DNA of 64,000 nt from Arsenophonus endosymbiont of Aphis craccivora. GTDB lineage: Bacteria; Pseudomonadota; Gammaproteobacteria; Enterobacterales; Enterobacteriaceae. The translations under genes were made by a program, and so were the position numbers. The notes beneath the pieces were generated by a model that was given only the letters and a program-made list of their open reading frames with translations, had not been told where the DNA came from and made no database searches. Shown here piece by piece: positions 54,684-64,000 of this stretch. Each line of letters begins with the position of its first letter. The stretch's first letter is position 1. Location: the NCBI RefSeq assembly GCF_013460135.1, contig NZ_CP038155.1, positions 1,488,001 through 1,552,000 on the forward strand, given 5' to 3'.

Positions 54684-55736
54684 TTATATTTTAGTTAAGG
54701 TTGAAATTTGCTTTTGCCAATCTAATTGTTCAGGTTCTCCTTCGGTACGTTGACCAAATAGTTGAATGACTTGATTGCCATAGTGATCAAAAATTTCCAG
54801 GCTGGTGACTATACCATCCTTGGTTGGTTTACGTGTTACCCAACTGTTAGCGATGCCAGTTTCAATCACATTGAGGGAGAATTTTATATTTCAAACATTA
54901 ATTTTTTGTAGCGCGCTTTGTTTGTCATGATAAGCCGCCAGTTTTTGAATACATCCGGTAAATATTTGCATGCATCCAAGGTTACCAACGAAGATCATAA
55001 TTTCATTTTGTTGATTAAAGGCTGAGTGCAGGATGTGATAGAGAGAATGATTATTAACCTGATAAGCAAGTTCGTCGCTAACTGCGGCGAAGATTTGTTG
55101 CCGTTTGACATTATGTTTTTGCAATAATTGAAAAAATTGATGTAAATTGGTCATATTGCGCCAATCTGTTTCTAGTTGTTTTTTTACCGCTTCGTTAATA
55201 TGTGGTGGTTGTTGATAGGCAGTAATAGGACGCAAATTTCATGGTGGATTGGCGGTCATTTGATATTGATTGATTAACTTATACCAAACAGCCATATTGG
55301 TTTTTTCAGTGGCATAGATCTTATGTACGGTATTACCATAATGATCAAAAACCTGAATACTGTGCTGTATATTATCTGAAAATGTCTCAGTTAAGGCAAA
55401 GCTGATTGCCCAGTGATCAAGAAAAATACGCAAATCCAGTTCTCTGGGATTAAGAACAATACCAGTCAGGTTGTTTAAACGAATATTTTTGAATTCACCG
55501 ATATGGATATGAGTGGCATATTTATTATTGGTAATTGCTTTTATTTCACCTAGATTTGCTAATTCAGGTAATAATAGTGTTGGGTTTATATTTAACCGTT
55601 TAGCATCATCAGCATTTGCACATGCATAAATCAATTCTGCTTCTGTGACATTTAAATAGTTTGCCGATTCTGCCATTGATTGCAGATTATTCTGCTGTTT
55701 TGCCTGCTGGTAGCGGTTATAAAGTGAATCGTTCAT
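54684..55736 (-). pseudogene. hmuS: Haem-degrading/chaperone protein HmuS, two internal stops
   Basis: Cytoplasmic haem-handling protein of the HemS/HmuS/ChuS family, normally about 345 residues; here 351 codon positions remain. ATG 55736 has a good AAGGA site. The sequence contains the duplicated family motif (SIQVFDHYGNTVHKIYAT and, in the second half, SLEIFDHYGNQVIQLFGQR). TGA codons at 55239-55241 and 54891-54893 interrupt it without altering the frame. It is the first gene of hmuSTUV. The haem receptor gene hmuR, upstream in Yersinia, is not present before IS-9. Confidence 0.9.
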
Positions 55737-56076
55737 ACTTTCATTTCCTTATTAGGTATATTTATATTGTGTTGATCCATAATTTATTTATTACTATTAC
55801 TAACCTGCTATGCCTAATGTTGGACATAGGTGTAAATTGTAGGGTCTCTCTAATTTATTAAATTTAAAATCCTGTTTGTCATTACTAATAGCTTAAATAG
55901 AAATCTTTAGCTCTATAAACCACTTGTTGCTGTAGATTGTCTGATTGTTATTATTTTGTGTGTTTTTTGCGCTAAAAAACGTATTTATAACAAAATTTTG
56001 ATCTGATAGAGAGAGATTTCGCAATAAAATTAATTGCCATGAGTAAAATAAATAAGTAATTACTTATGACTTGCTA
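55737..56076. other. Upstream region of hmuS up to IS-9
   Basis: 340 bp, AT-rich, containing the hmuS ribosome site and presumably its promoter. No convincing Fur box was found. No trace of hmuR was recognised; the region is cut by IS-9. Confidence 0.5.
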
Positions 56077-57131
56077 GGCTTTGTTGAATAAATCGAACTT
56101 TTAGGTGATTGGCGGAGCTGATCGCTAAATTCGTTTCAACATCAGGTCCCCATGGCAAAGCAAAAGTTTAAAATTACCAACTGGCCCGCGTACAACAAGG
56201 CACTCAGACAACGCGGTTCCCTGACGGTCTGGCTTGATGAGTCGGCCATCGCTGGATGGACTGACAGTTCTTCGCCTGAAGGTCGTGGCCGGCCGCTTTA
56301 CTACAGCGATATGGCTGTTACCACTGTCCTGATGATGAAGCGTGTGTTTAACCTGTCGCTCCGGGCATTACAGGGCTTCGTTGATTCGATTTTTAAACTC
56401 ATGTCTTTGCCGCTGTGCTGTCCGGACTACTCGCTGGTCAGCAGACGAGCAAAGAGCGTCAACATCAGCATAAAAACGCCAACGCGTGGTGAAATCTCGC
56501 ATCTGGTCATCGACAGTACCGGTCTGAAGGTCTTTGGCGAAGGTGAATGGAAAGTTAGGCAGCATGGGGCTGACAGACGAAGAGTGTGGCGCAAGCTTCA
56601 TCTGGCAGCAGACAGTGTGACTCATGAGATTATCTGTGCCGACTTATCGCTCAGCGGAACGACAGATGCGCAGGCACTGCCGGGCCTGATTAACCAAACC
56701 CACCGGAAAATCAGGGAAGTGTCAGCAGACGGTGCTTATGACGCCTGTTACTGCCACGACGCGTTGCTAAGAAAGAAAATCAGGCCCCTTATCCCGCCGC
56801 GAAGCGGAGCGAAATACTGGCCGGACAAGTACCATGAACGTAACCATGCGGTGGCGAATCAGCGTCTGAGCAGGAGTAATGATATGTGGAAAAAGAAAGT
56901 GGGTTATCACCGGCGTTCAGTGGCAGAAACAGCGATGTTCCGCATAAAAACTTTGCTGGGTGGCCATCTGAGGCTGCGTGACTATGAGGCTCAGGTAGGT
57001 GAAGCAATGGCGATGGTCAAAGCGCTGAACCGTATGACGTTGTTGGGTATGCCACACAGCGTCAGGATCGGATAACAGCTGTAGCAGAGGGAGCCATCCT
57101 GGCGGCTAATTCTGATTTATTCAACAAAGCC
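56077..57131 (+). mobile_element. IS-9: IS903-group insertion sequence without target duplication
   Basis: 1,055 bp with intact ends; the left flank GACTTGCTA and right flank TGATTAATG are unrelated. It marks the upstream limit of the hmu operon remnant. The right end is directly followed by a TGATTAA tandem repeat. Confidence 0.96.
56152..57075 (+). CDS. IS903-group transposase (IS-9 copy)
   Basis: Full-length, 307 residues, with the consensus residues THEI, CHDA, HLRLRDY and an intact triad. Its protein is identical to that of IS-3 as far as I can compare by eye, so it is a candidate active copy. Confidence 0.95.
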   Translation: MAKQKFKITNWPAYNKALRQRGSLTVWLDESAIAGWTDSSSPEGRGRPLYYSDMAVTTVLMMKRVFNLSLRALQGFVDSIFKLMSLPLCCPDYSLVSRRAKSVNISIKTPTRGEISHLVIDSTGLKVFGEGEWKVRQHGADRRRVWRKLHLAADSVTHEIICADLSLSGTTDAQALPGLINQTHRKIREVSADGAYDACYCHDALLRKKIRPLIPPRSGAKYWPDKYHERNHAVANQRLSRSNDMWKKKVGYHRRSVAETAMFRIKTLLGGHLRLRDYEAQVGEAMAMVKALNRMTLLGMPHSVRIG

Positions 57132-57173
57132 TGATTAATGATTAATGATTAATGATTAATGATTAATGATTAT
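57132..57173. repeat. TGATTAA tandem repeat, six units
   Basis: Five perfect 7-bp TGATTAA units and a sixth with one change (TGATTAT), starting at the first base after IS-9. A short tandem repeat of this kind is prone to slippage. Confidence 0.92.
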
Positions 57174-57463
57174 ACTTAAATTATTTCAAATTTGTTGCGC
57201 TAAAAATTTTCCAAAATACCGATTAATACCGTACAATTAAATTTCATTAATTTTAACATTAGTATGATTAAATAATAATCTTATATAATTATACTATAAA
57301 GTGAAATTTTTATTGAGATAATTCTTAGTGATAAAACCTTAGAGTTATCTTAATATAATGCTTATAGATTAACCTCTTTATAAATTATTGGTTTCAATAT
57401 TCCTAGCATTATTATGCAATAAAAAATCATGAAACCTACAGAATATTGCTGTGTGTAGTCCTT

Positions 57464-57492
57464 GCCTGTCAGCCCATGATAGGCTTTTTTTT
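57464..57492 (+). terminator. Possible terminator inside the IS-9/IS-10 island
   Basis: GCCT...AGGC or the alternative AGCC...GGCT short stem, followed by eight T residues. It may be the 3' end signal of a gene that no longer exists here. Confidence 0.5.
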
Positions 57493-57509
57493 CTATTGCA
57501 AATAGTAAT

Positions 57510-57528
57510 ATTAATGATAATCAATTGA
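57510..57528. promoter_or_regulatory. Weak Fur-box-like sequence
   Basis: TTAATGATAATCAATTGATT region; the 19-mer matches the GATAATGATAATCATTATC consensus at about 13 positions, including the central ATGATAATCA. In DNA this AT-rich such matches can arise by chance. There is no gene immediately downstream. Confidence 0.3.
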
Positions 57529-57937
57529 TTTATAATGATATTATTGACTTTTATTTATAAAATCTAAAGCGCATCTGCTATAAAGTAAGATACTTACCTA
57601 TAAATATTCATATTTTTAATTAAACCTGCCAAATATTGATTAATAATAAAACATGCATAAACTTTACCTGTTATTCATTTACCATTCAATTGATTATCTA
57701 ATACCATATATTATTATTTGATTTCTATTATATAACAGTAAATAAACCTTATTCTATATTATAATCTGGTCTGTCATCCGTCCAGCTATAATTAAACATA
57801 TAATTTACAAATTTCAACGATGTTATTTTTTTTAACGTCACTGAATATAAATAAAATAGTAAAAATAACCTAAAGTTAACAATAAATAAGTGAATGGAAT
57901 AACATGAAAATCAAATAAAAGTTTTGAACGATATATT

Positions 57938-58991
57938 GGCTTTGTTGAATAAATCAGAATTAGCCGCCAGGATGGCTCCCTCTGCTACAGCTGTTATCCA
58001 TCCTGACGCTGTGTGGCATACCCAACAACGTCATACGGTTCAGCGCTTTGACCATCGCCATTGCTTCACCTACCTGAGCCTCATAGTCACGCAGCCTCAG
58101 ATGGCCACCCAGCAAAGTTTTTATGCGGAACATCGCTGTTTCTGCCACTGAACGCCGGTGATAACCCACTTTCTTTTTCCACATATCATTACTCCTGCTC
58201 AGACGCTGATTCGCCACCGCATGGTTACGTTCATGGTACTTGTCCGGCCAGTATTTCGCTCCGCTTCGCGGCGGGATAAGGGGCCTGATTTTCTTTCTTA
58301 GCAACGCGTCGTGGCAGTAACAGGCGTCATAAGCACCGTCTGCTGACACTTCCCTGATTTTCCGGTGGTTTTGGTTAATCAGGCCCGGCAGTGCCTGCGC
58401 ATCTGTCGTTCCGCTGAGCGATAAGTCGGCACAGATAATCTCATGAGTCACACTGTCTGCTGCCAGATGAAGCTTGCGCCACACTCTTCGTCTGTCAGCC
58501 CCATGCTGCCTGACTTTCCATTCACCTTCGCCAAAGACCTTCAGACCGGTACTGTCGATGACCAGATGCGAGATTTCACCACGCGTTGGCGTTTTTATGC
58601 TGATGTTGACGCTCTTTGCTCGTCTGCTGACCAGCGAGTAGTCCGGACAGCACAGCGGCAAAGACATGAGTTTAAAAATCGAATCAACGAAGCCCTGTAA
58701 TGCCCGGAGCGACAGGTTAAACACACGCTTCATCATCAGGACAGTGGTAACAGCCATATCGCTGTAGTAAAGCGGCCGGCCACGACCTTCAGGCGAAGAA
58801 CTGTCAGTCCATCCAGCGATGGCCGACTCATCAAGCCAGACCGTCAGGGAACCGCGTTGTCTGAATGCCTTGTTGTACGCGGGCCAGTTGGTAATTTTAA
58901 ACTTTTGCTTTGCCATGGGGACCTGATGTTGAAACGAATTTAGCGATCAGCTCCGCCAATCACCTAAAAGTTCGATTTATTCAACAAAGCC
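57938..58991 (-). mobile_element. IS-10: IS903-group insertion sequence without target duplication
   Basis: 1,054 bp with both 18-bp ends intact. The flanks CGATATATT and CTTCAACAG do not match. The right side abuts fadA exactly where fadB should precede it, so the copy marks the loss or relocation of fadB. Confidence 0.96.
57960..58916 (-). CDS. IS903-group transposase (IS-10 copy), altered C-terminus
   Basis: A one-base deletion at the penultimate codons (TTATCCATCC instead of TTATCCGATCC) removes the normal end HSVRIG and extends the protein to 318 residues, reading through the IS end region. Further private changes are NKAFRQR and NQNHRK. The triad is intact, but activity is uncertain. 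Confidence 0.9.
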   Translation of the reverse strand: MAKQKFKITNWPAYNKAFRQRGSLTVWLDESAIAGWTDSSSPEGRGRPLYYSDMAVTTVLMMKRVFNLSLRALQGFVDSIFKLMSLPLCCPDYSLVSRRAKSVNISIKTPTRGEISHLVIDSTGLKVFGEGEWKVRQHGADRRRVWRKLHLAADSVTHEIICADLSLSGTTDAQALPGLINQNHRKIREVSADGAYDACYCHDALLRKKIRPLIPPRSGAKYWPDKYHERNHAVANQRLSRSNDMWKKKVGYHRRSVAETAMFRIKTLLGGHLRLRDYEAQVGEAMAMVKALNRMTLLGMPHSVRMDNSCSRGSHPGG

Positions 58992-59026
58992 CTTCAACAG
59001 CAAATAATAGGCTTAAGGTCGTGATC

Positions 59027-60199
<1,173 letters not shown>

Positions 60200-60235
60200 C
60201 TAGTCTACTCTTTATGGTATGTTGTTGCTATTTTC

Positions 60236-60261
60236 CCGCCCAGAAGGGAGGTTTTTTTTTT
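60236..60261 (+). terminator. fadA terminator
   Basis: Short hairpin CCGCCC-AGAA-GGGAGG (one G-A mismatch) followed by ten T residues, 36 bp past the fadA stop and before the convergent fre. Confidence 0.75.
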
Positions 60262-60271
60262 GTTATTATAT

Positions 60272-60973
60272 TTAGATAAATTCGAATGCATCACCATAAA
60301 GATATTCAGGGCTGATCCCCCTTTCACTACAAAAACGTTCCCTCGCGATTTTTGCCATTTCAAAACGCCCGGCAATGTAAATTTCATATTTTGTAAGAGA
60401 ACCAAAGTCATACAATACAGCACTCAAAACCGTACCTGTCCGTCCTAGCCAATCTGATTCAGGTTGTTCAACAACAGGAATCATTTTTACGTTGCGATAT
60501 TGCTCTGAAAGAGACTGCAATTCACCCAAATCATAAAGGTGCTCTAATCTTCGTCCTCCCCAATAGAAGGTAATATCTCTATCAGGGTTTTCTTCTAATG
60601 CAGCATATAAAATAGAGCGGGTATAAGAAAATCCGGTTCCCCCGGCAATAAGAATTATTGGTTTTTTACTTCCCTGGCGAAACCAAGCTTTACCATGAGG
60701 AATATCAATATTGATACTATTTTGCGCAAAAATACGCTCCATCACCGCCATGGCATAAAGATTAAACTCTGACGCACCAATATGAAGCTCAATTAGTTTT
60801 TTTTCTGAAGGAATTGAAGCCAAGGAAAATGGACGCTTATCACGCTCATCCATAATGACCATTAAATATTGACCGGCACGAAAGGAAAATTGACCATCAG
60901 GTAATAAGCGAACGCGATAGACCGTATCAGTGATAGATTCTATAGAAACTACCTTACAACTTAATGTCGACAT
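60272..60973 (-). CDS. fre: NAD(P)H-flavin reductase
   Basis: Reduces free flavins (FMN, FAD, riboflavin) with NAD(P)H, supplying reduced flavin for iron release and for activation of ribonucleotide reductase. The 233 residues equal E. coli Fre. The flavin-binding motif RPFSLASIP, the nucleotide-binding [17 protein letters not shown] and the terminal [14 protein letters not shown] are intact. It lies 10 bp downstream of ubiD in the same orientation, the usual arrangement. Confidence 0.95.
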   Translation of the reverse strand: MSTLSCKVVSIESITDTVYRVRLLPDGQFSFRAGQYLMVIMDERDKRPFSLASIPSEKKLIELHIGASEFNLYAMAVMERIFAQNSINIDIPHGKAWFRQGSKKPIILIAGGTGFSYTRSILYAALEENPDRDITFYWGGRRLEHLYDLGELQSLSEQYRNVKMIPVVEQPESDWLGRTGTVLSAVLYDFGSLTKYEIYIAGRFEMAKIARERFCSERGISPEYLYGDAFEFI

Positions 60974-60983
60974 TCACATCCTC

Positions 60984-62456
60984 TCATAATTTAAAAATAT
61001 CCAATTCATGCCAAATGTCATCTATCCGTTTTTTTATTTTTTCTGTCATAACAATTGGACGACCCCACTCTCGTTGTGTTTCACCCGGCCATTTATTGGT
61101 TGCATCAAGTCCCATTTTTGAACCTAAACCTGAGAAAGGTGACGCAAAATCAAGATAATCGATCGGGGTATTTTCCATCATAACGGTATCTCGTGCTGGA
61201 TCCATTCTGGTTGTTATTGCCCAGATAACATCATTCCAGTCACGTGCATTAATATCTTCATCACAGACAATGACAAATTTTGTATACATAAATTGACGTA
61301 AATAAGACCAAGCCCCCATCATAACGCGCTTAGCATGCCCAGCATATTGTTTCTTTATTGTTACCACGGCAAGCCGATAAGAACAGCCCTCAGGAGGTAA
61401 ATAAAAATCAACAATTTCTGGAAACTGTTTTTGTAATATAGGGACTAAAACCTCATTTAGTGCAGCACCCAAAACCGCGGGCTCATCAGGGGGCCGGCCG
61501 GTGTAAGTTGAATGATAAATAGCATCACTACGTTGAGTAATATGCGTAACGGTAAATACCGGAAATTTATCAACTTCATTATAATAACCAGTGTGATCAC
61601 CATAAGGGCCTTCCGGTGCAAATTCTTCAGGATCAATATAACCTTCCAGAATAATTTCTGCACCCGTCGGTACCTCAAGCTCATTAGATATACATTTTAC
61701 AACCGTTGAACGGTGTCCGCGTAATAATCCCGCAAATGCATATTCGGAAAGCGTATCTGGAATAGGTGTCACCGCGGCTAGAATAGTAGCAGGATCAGCC
61801 CCTAAAGATACTGCGACAGGAAAAGGTTTAGCGGGATATTTATTACACCATTCTTGAAAATCCAATGCCCCACCCCGGTGAGATAACCAACGCATAATCA
61901 ACTTATTTTTAGTTAATAGTTGTTGCCGATAGATACCTAGATTTTGCCGTGTCTTATGAGGCCCTCGAGTAACCGTCAATCCCCATGTTATAAGTGGTGC
62001 GACATCTTCTGGCCAACAATGCATTATGGGAATACGAAATAGATCAACATCGTCACCTTGCCAAATCTGTTCTTGACAGGCTGCCGACTTTAACCTTTTA
62101 GTTGGCATATTAAGAACTTGCTTAAATTTTGGTAACTTGTCGATTAAATCAGCGAATCCATTAGGTGGATCCGGTTCTTTAAGAAACGCCAATAATTTGC
62201 CAACTTCATGCAATGCTTGGATATTTTCTTGCCCCATCCCCATCGCAACGCGTTCAACGGTCCCAAATAAATTACACAGAACTGGCATAGAAAAACCTTT
62301 AGGGTTTTCAAATAACAGTGCAGGCCCACCGGCCCGCAGAGTTCTATCTGCTATTTCTGTCATTTCTAAATAAGGATCGACTTCATAGCTGATACGCTTC
62401 ATTTCTTTTTGTTGTTCTAATAATGATATGAAATCTCTCAGATCACGGTATTTCAT
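60984..62456 (-). CDS. ubiD: 3-octaprenyl-4-hydroxybenzoate carboxy-lyase
   Basis: Decarboxylase of ubiquinone synthesis that uses prenylated FMN (made by UbiX). The 490 residues follow E. coli UbiD (497) along the whole length: [80 protein letters not shown], and [18 protein letters not shown] near the end. No lesion. Together with the Rsx complex and fre, it indicates a maintained respiratory quinone system. Confidence 0.95.
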   Translation of the reverse strand: MKYRDLRDFISLLEQQKEMKRISYEVDPYLEMTEIADRTLRAGGPALLFENPKGFSMPVLCNLFGTVERVAMGMGQENIQALHEVGKLLAFLKEPDPPNGFADLIDKLPKFKQVLNMPTKRLKSAACQEQIWQGDDVDLFRIPIMHCWPEDVAPLITWGLTVTRGPHKTRQNLGIYRQQLLTKNKLIMRWLSHRGGALDFQEWCNKYPAKPFPVAVSLGADPATILAAVTPIPDTLSEYAFAGLLRGHRSTVVKCISNELEVPTGAEIILEGYIDPEEFAPEGPYGDHTGYYNEVDKFPVFTVTHITQRSDAIYHSTYTGRPPDEPAVLGAALNEVLVPILQKQFPEIVDFYLPPEGCSYRLAVVTIKKQYAGHAKRVMMGAWSYLRQFMYTKFVIVCDEDINARDWNDVIWAITTRMDPARDTVMMENTPIDYLDFASPFSGLGSKMGLDATNKWPGETQREWGRPIVMTEKIKKRIDDIWHELDIFKL

Positions 62457-62573
62457 TATATATTTTCTACTTTTTAATTTGCTGGAGCTTCATTATAAAT
62501 TGTTCCATGCAGGTTACCAATCAAGGTTCAGTCTGTTCAGATTAGTGAATATTTTGAATTAATTACAATGCAA

Positions 62574-63299
62574 TTAAATACATTGATAAGGAACCCATTT
62601 TTTTAATATTTTTGTATCAAATTGCTCTGGAAAATGTTGGTTATACTGAAAAATCTTAAATCCTTCATTTTTGCCACTAAAATAATGTAGTTCATTATCT
62701 TTAATCTGTAAGCCACTACCTTCACGTAAGGCAATAACAATTTCATGGGGATTGATCACACACAACTCAGCAATACGATCATCTCGAGTTTCTCCCATAT
62801 GCCCACTAATATGACTATCAATATAGTGCGGATTAATTTGTATTGGAAATAGCCCCAAGGAAGGCATTACAACTACATTAGTTACAGGCATATCATTGGT
62901 GGTTCTTATACTAGGAGTGGCGACATTGCATCCTGCACTCCAGCCAATATAGGGAATATTACGTTCAAAAACAGCACGTTGAATAGCTACGATCAATCCA
63001 TTTTCATGCAGGCATTTATTTAGCCACCAAGTATTTCCTCCACTAACTAAAATACACTCCGCTGACTCAATCGCCTCTACAGGCGACTCAAAGTGTTCAA
63101 TCGAAACCACTTCAATACCTAATGATTGACTAAGCTCAGCCGCACGTTGATTATGATCACCGCGTAAGACAGCATAAGGAACTAATACTGCTTTGCGGAT
63201 CTGACGACGTTGAAACATATCTTTTAAACGTGATGTTGAATAATTTAGCCATTGAGAATTCGTAGTTAATCGACCATTGCTAAGAAGAAAAATATCCAT
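62574..63299 (-). CDS. pepE: Peptidase E (alpha-aspartyl dipeptidase)
   Basis: Cytoplasmic serine peptidase (family S51) that cleaves dipeptides with N-terminal aspartate. Nucleophile Ser121 is in the elbow GWSAGCN, Asp136 in TTNDMPV and His158 in QINPHYID, matching the family triad. SGGNTWWLNKCL corresponds to the substrate loop. The 241 residues are slightly longer than in E. coli (229). In E. coli pepE is elsewhere; here it is inserted between ubiD and rfaH, an organism-specific placement. Intact. Confidence 0.92.
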   Translation of the reverse strand: MDIFLLSNGRLTTNSQWLNYSTSRLKDMFQRRQIRKAVLVPYAVLRGDHNQRAAELSQSLGIEVVSIEHFESPVEAIESAECILVSGGNTWWLNKCLHENGLIVAIQRAVFERNIPYIGWSAGCNVATPSIRTTNDMPVTNVVVMPSLGLFPIQINPHYIDSHISGHMGETRDDRIAELCVINPHEIVIALREGSGLQIKDNELHYFSGKNEGFKIFQYNQHFPEQFDTKILKKWVPYQCI

Positions 63300-63442
63300 C
63301 TATCCCTACCTTTTATTAGATCATCATATAAAACTATATTAATTGAATCATAAAGAATTAATCATGCTGGTTCTGGCGACATATCTTAATAATTTATAAT
63401 TTGATATAATGATAAAGTGTAATTTTATTTTTGAGTCATAAC

Positions 63443-63933
63443 ATGGAAATTGGTATCTTCTTTACTGTAACCGCGGGCAAATAGAGCGAGCAATAGAAAA
63501 TCTAAAAAGACAGCATGTTATCTGCTTAACGCCAGAAGCTCAAATACAAAAAATGGTGCGAGGCAAACGCATCACAATTACTGAAGCATTATTTCCAAAC
63601 TACCTTTTCGTTAAATGTAATCCTGAAGAAATCCATACCACAACGATACGTTCAACTAGAGGGGTTAGCCATTTTATTCGATTTGGCCTCTATCCTGTGA
63701 TCGTACCAGATAATATTATTAATGAACTAAAATCCGCATCTAAACAAGAAATCGTGGCACCAAAGACTCCAGTATCAGGTGATACTATCATCATTACTGA
63801 AGGTATTTTTGAAGGCCCAAAAGCAATTTATTCAGAACCTGATGGTGAAAATCGTTCAGTTATTCTTCTTAATATCCTTAATCAAAATGTAGCTAAGCTA
63901 ATAGATAATAAACAATTTAAGAAAAGTGATTGA
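63443..63933 (+). pseudogene. rfaH: Transcription antitermination factor RfaH, frameshift at codon 2-3
   Basis: NusG paralogue that promotes expression of operons carrying an ops site (LPS, capsule, toxins). ATG 63443 opens a frame that stops after 13 codons. The expected N-terminus NWYLLYCNRGQIERAIENLKRQ is in the next frame and continues open through KMVRGKRITITEALFPNYLFV, HTTTIRSTRGVSHFIRFG and the KOW domain (GDTIIITEGIFEGPKAI) to TGA 63933. Loss of one A from a four-A run after ATGGA explains everything. No other start exists in the correct frame before Met at 63553, which would lack the first third. It is otherwise undamaged, so either very recent loss, slippage rescue or a sequencing error. 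Confidence 0.82.
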
Positions 63934-64000
63934 TTGTCATTAAAAAAATAGCGTTTTATTCTATTATTTCATTAGAATTGTTATCATCTGCTGCTTTGCG

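Larger units (their letters stand above)
57174..57937. other. Gene-free island between IS-9 and IS-10
   Basis: About 760 bp of very AT-rich DNA bounded by two rearrangement-type IS copies. No gene was recognised. A small hairpin followed by a T run is at 57464-57492 and a weak Fur-like sequence at 57510-57528. At the right end, GGAATAAC precedes an ATG (57904) that opens for only four codons (MKIK) before a stop; this could be the decayed start of a gene cut off by IS-10. Confidence 0.5.

Noticed and set aside
53840-55736. Inversion of the hmu block, or of the IS-9/IS-10 island, by exchange between the flanking inverted copies
   Set aside because: Reversing either block does not bring matching 9-bp flanks together, so these two copies were not each other's partners.
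51164-57131. IS-8 and IS-9 as the ends of a composite transposon carrying hmu
   Set aside because: The block has no outer 9-bp repeat (CTGCAATAG against TGATTAATG), hmuV is cut, and hmu lacks its receptor; recombination scars explain it better.
57132-57173. TGATTAA repeats as a CRISPR array or iteron origin
   Set aside because: Units are contiguous 7-mers without spacers, and there is no replication or cas gene nearby.

Overview
The window is a piece of a gammaproteobacterial (Enterobacterales) chromosome that is losing genes. Host genes are AT-rich, and their order repeatedly matches Escherichia coli: ftsB-ispD-ispF-truD-surE, purHD-yjaH-hupA-yjaG-nfi, tus-fumC-manA-ydgA, ydgJ-rsxABCDGE-nth, rnb-osmB-yciH-pyrF-lapB-lapA-ribA-acnA, and fadA-fre-ubiD-rfaH. 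The low GC, many broken genes and a burst of a single insertion sequence suggest an insect-associated symbiont at an intermediate stage of genome reduction, plausibly Arsenophonus or another Morganellaceae relative. The genus is an inference; the 16S gene present here would settle it.

The dominant feature is one GC-rich IS5-family (IS903-group) element. It occurs ten times as near-identical copies of about 1,055 bp and covers about 16% of the window. Six copies (IS-1, 2, 3, 5, 6, 7) are flanked by perfect 9-bp target duplications, so they are simple insertions. Four (IS-4, 8, 9, 10) have unmatched flanks and lie where conserved gene order breaks, so they mark rearrangements or deletions.

Layout. 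0-5.7 kb: surE (cut by the window edge), IS-1, an 800-bp empty stretch, broken truD, then intact ispF, ispD and ftsB. 5.7-10.3 kb: IS-2, broken queD and queE, intact proY-like permease and yafD. 10.4-16.4 kb: a complete minus-strand rRNA operon (16S, tRNA-Ile, tRNA-Ala, 23S, 5S, then a damaged tRNA-Asp) with P1/P2 promoters. 16.4-23.1 kb: IS-3, purH behind a perfect PUR box, purD with a stop, yjaH, hupA, yjaG, nfi. 23.2-34.9 kb: IS-4, a wrecked PqaA-family gene holding IS-5, broken tus, intact fumC, manA and ydgA, an unknown 148-codon ORF split by IS-6, broken yfeH and ydgJ. 35.2-43.3 kb: a continuous intact block rsxABCDGE-nth-rnb. 43.5-51.2 kb: broken osmB and yciH (holding the dead IS-7), intact pyrF, lapB, lapA and ribA, broken acnA. 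51.2-59 kb: IS-8, a decayed haem-uptake operon hmuSTUV, IS-9, an 806-bp gene-free island, IS-10. 59-64 kb: fadA with an internal stop, intact fre, ubiD and pepE, frameshifted rfaH.

Functionally, the window keeps isoprenoid precursor synthesis (ispDF), cell division (ftsB), the Rsx electron-transfer complex, DNA repair (nth, nfi), RNase II, LPS-assembly control (lapAB), pyrimidine, riboflavin and ubiquinone steps (pyrF, ribA, ubiD), fumarase and mannose-6-phosphate isomerase. It has lost or is losing queuosine synthesis, TruD pseudouridylation, the PurD step, aconitase A, haem import, fatty-acid beta-oxidation, the Tus fork trap and possibly RfaH antitermination. I found no CRISPR array, phage, toxin cluster or defence island, and nothing I can defend as a new multi-gene system. 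The points of interest are the rearrangement scars, the pattern of decay and one unrecognised IS-split ORF.
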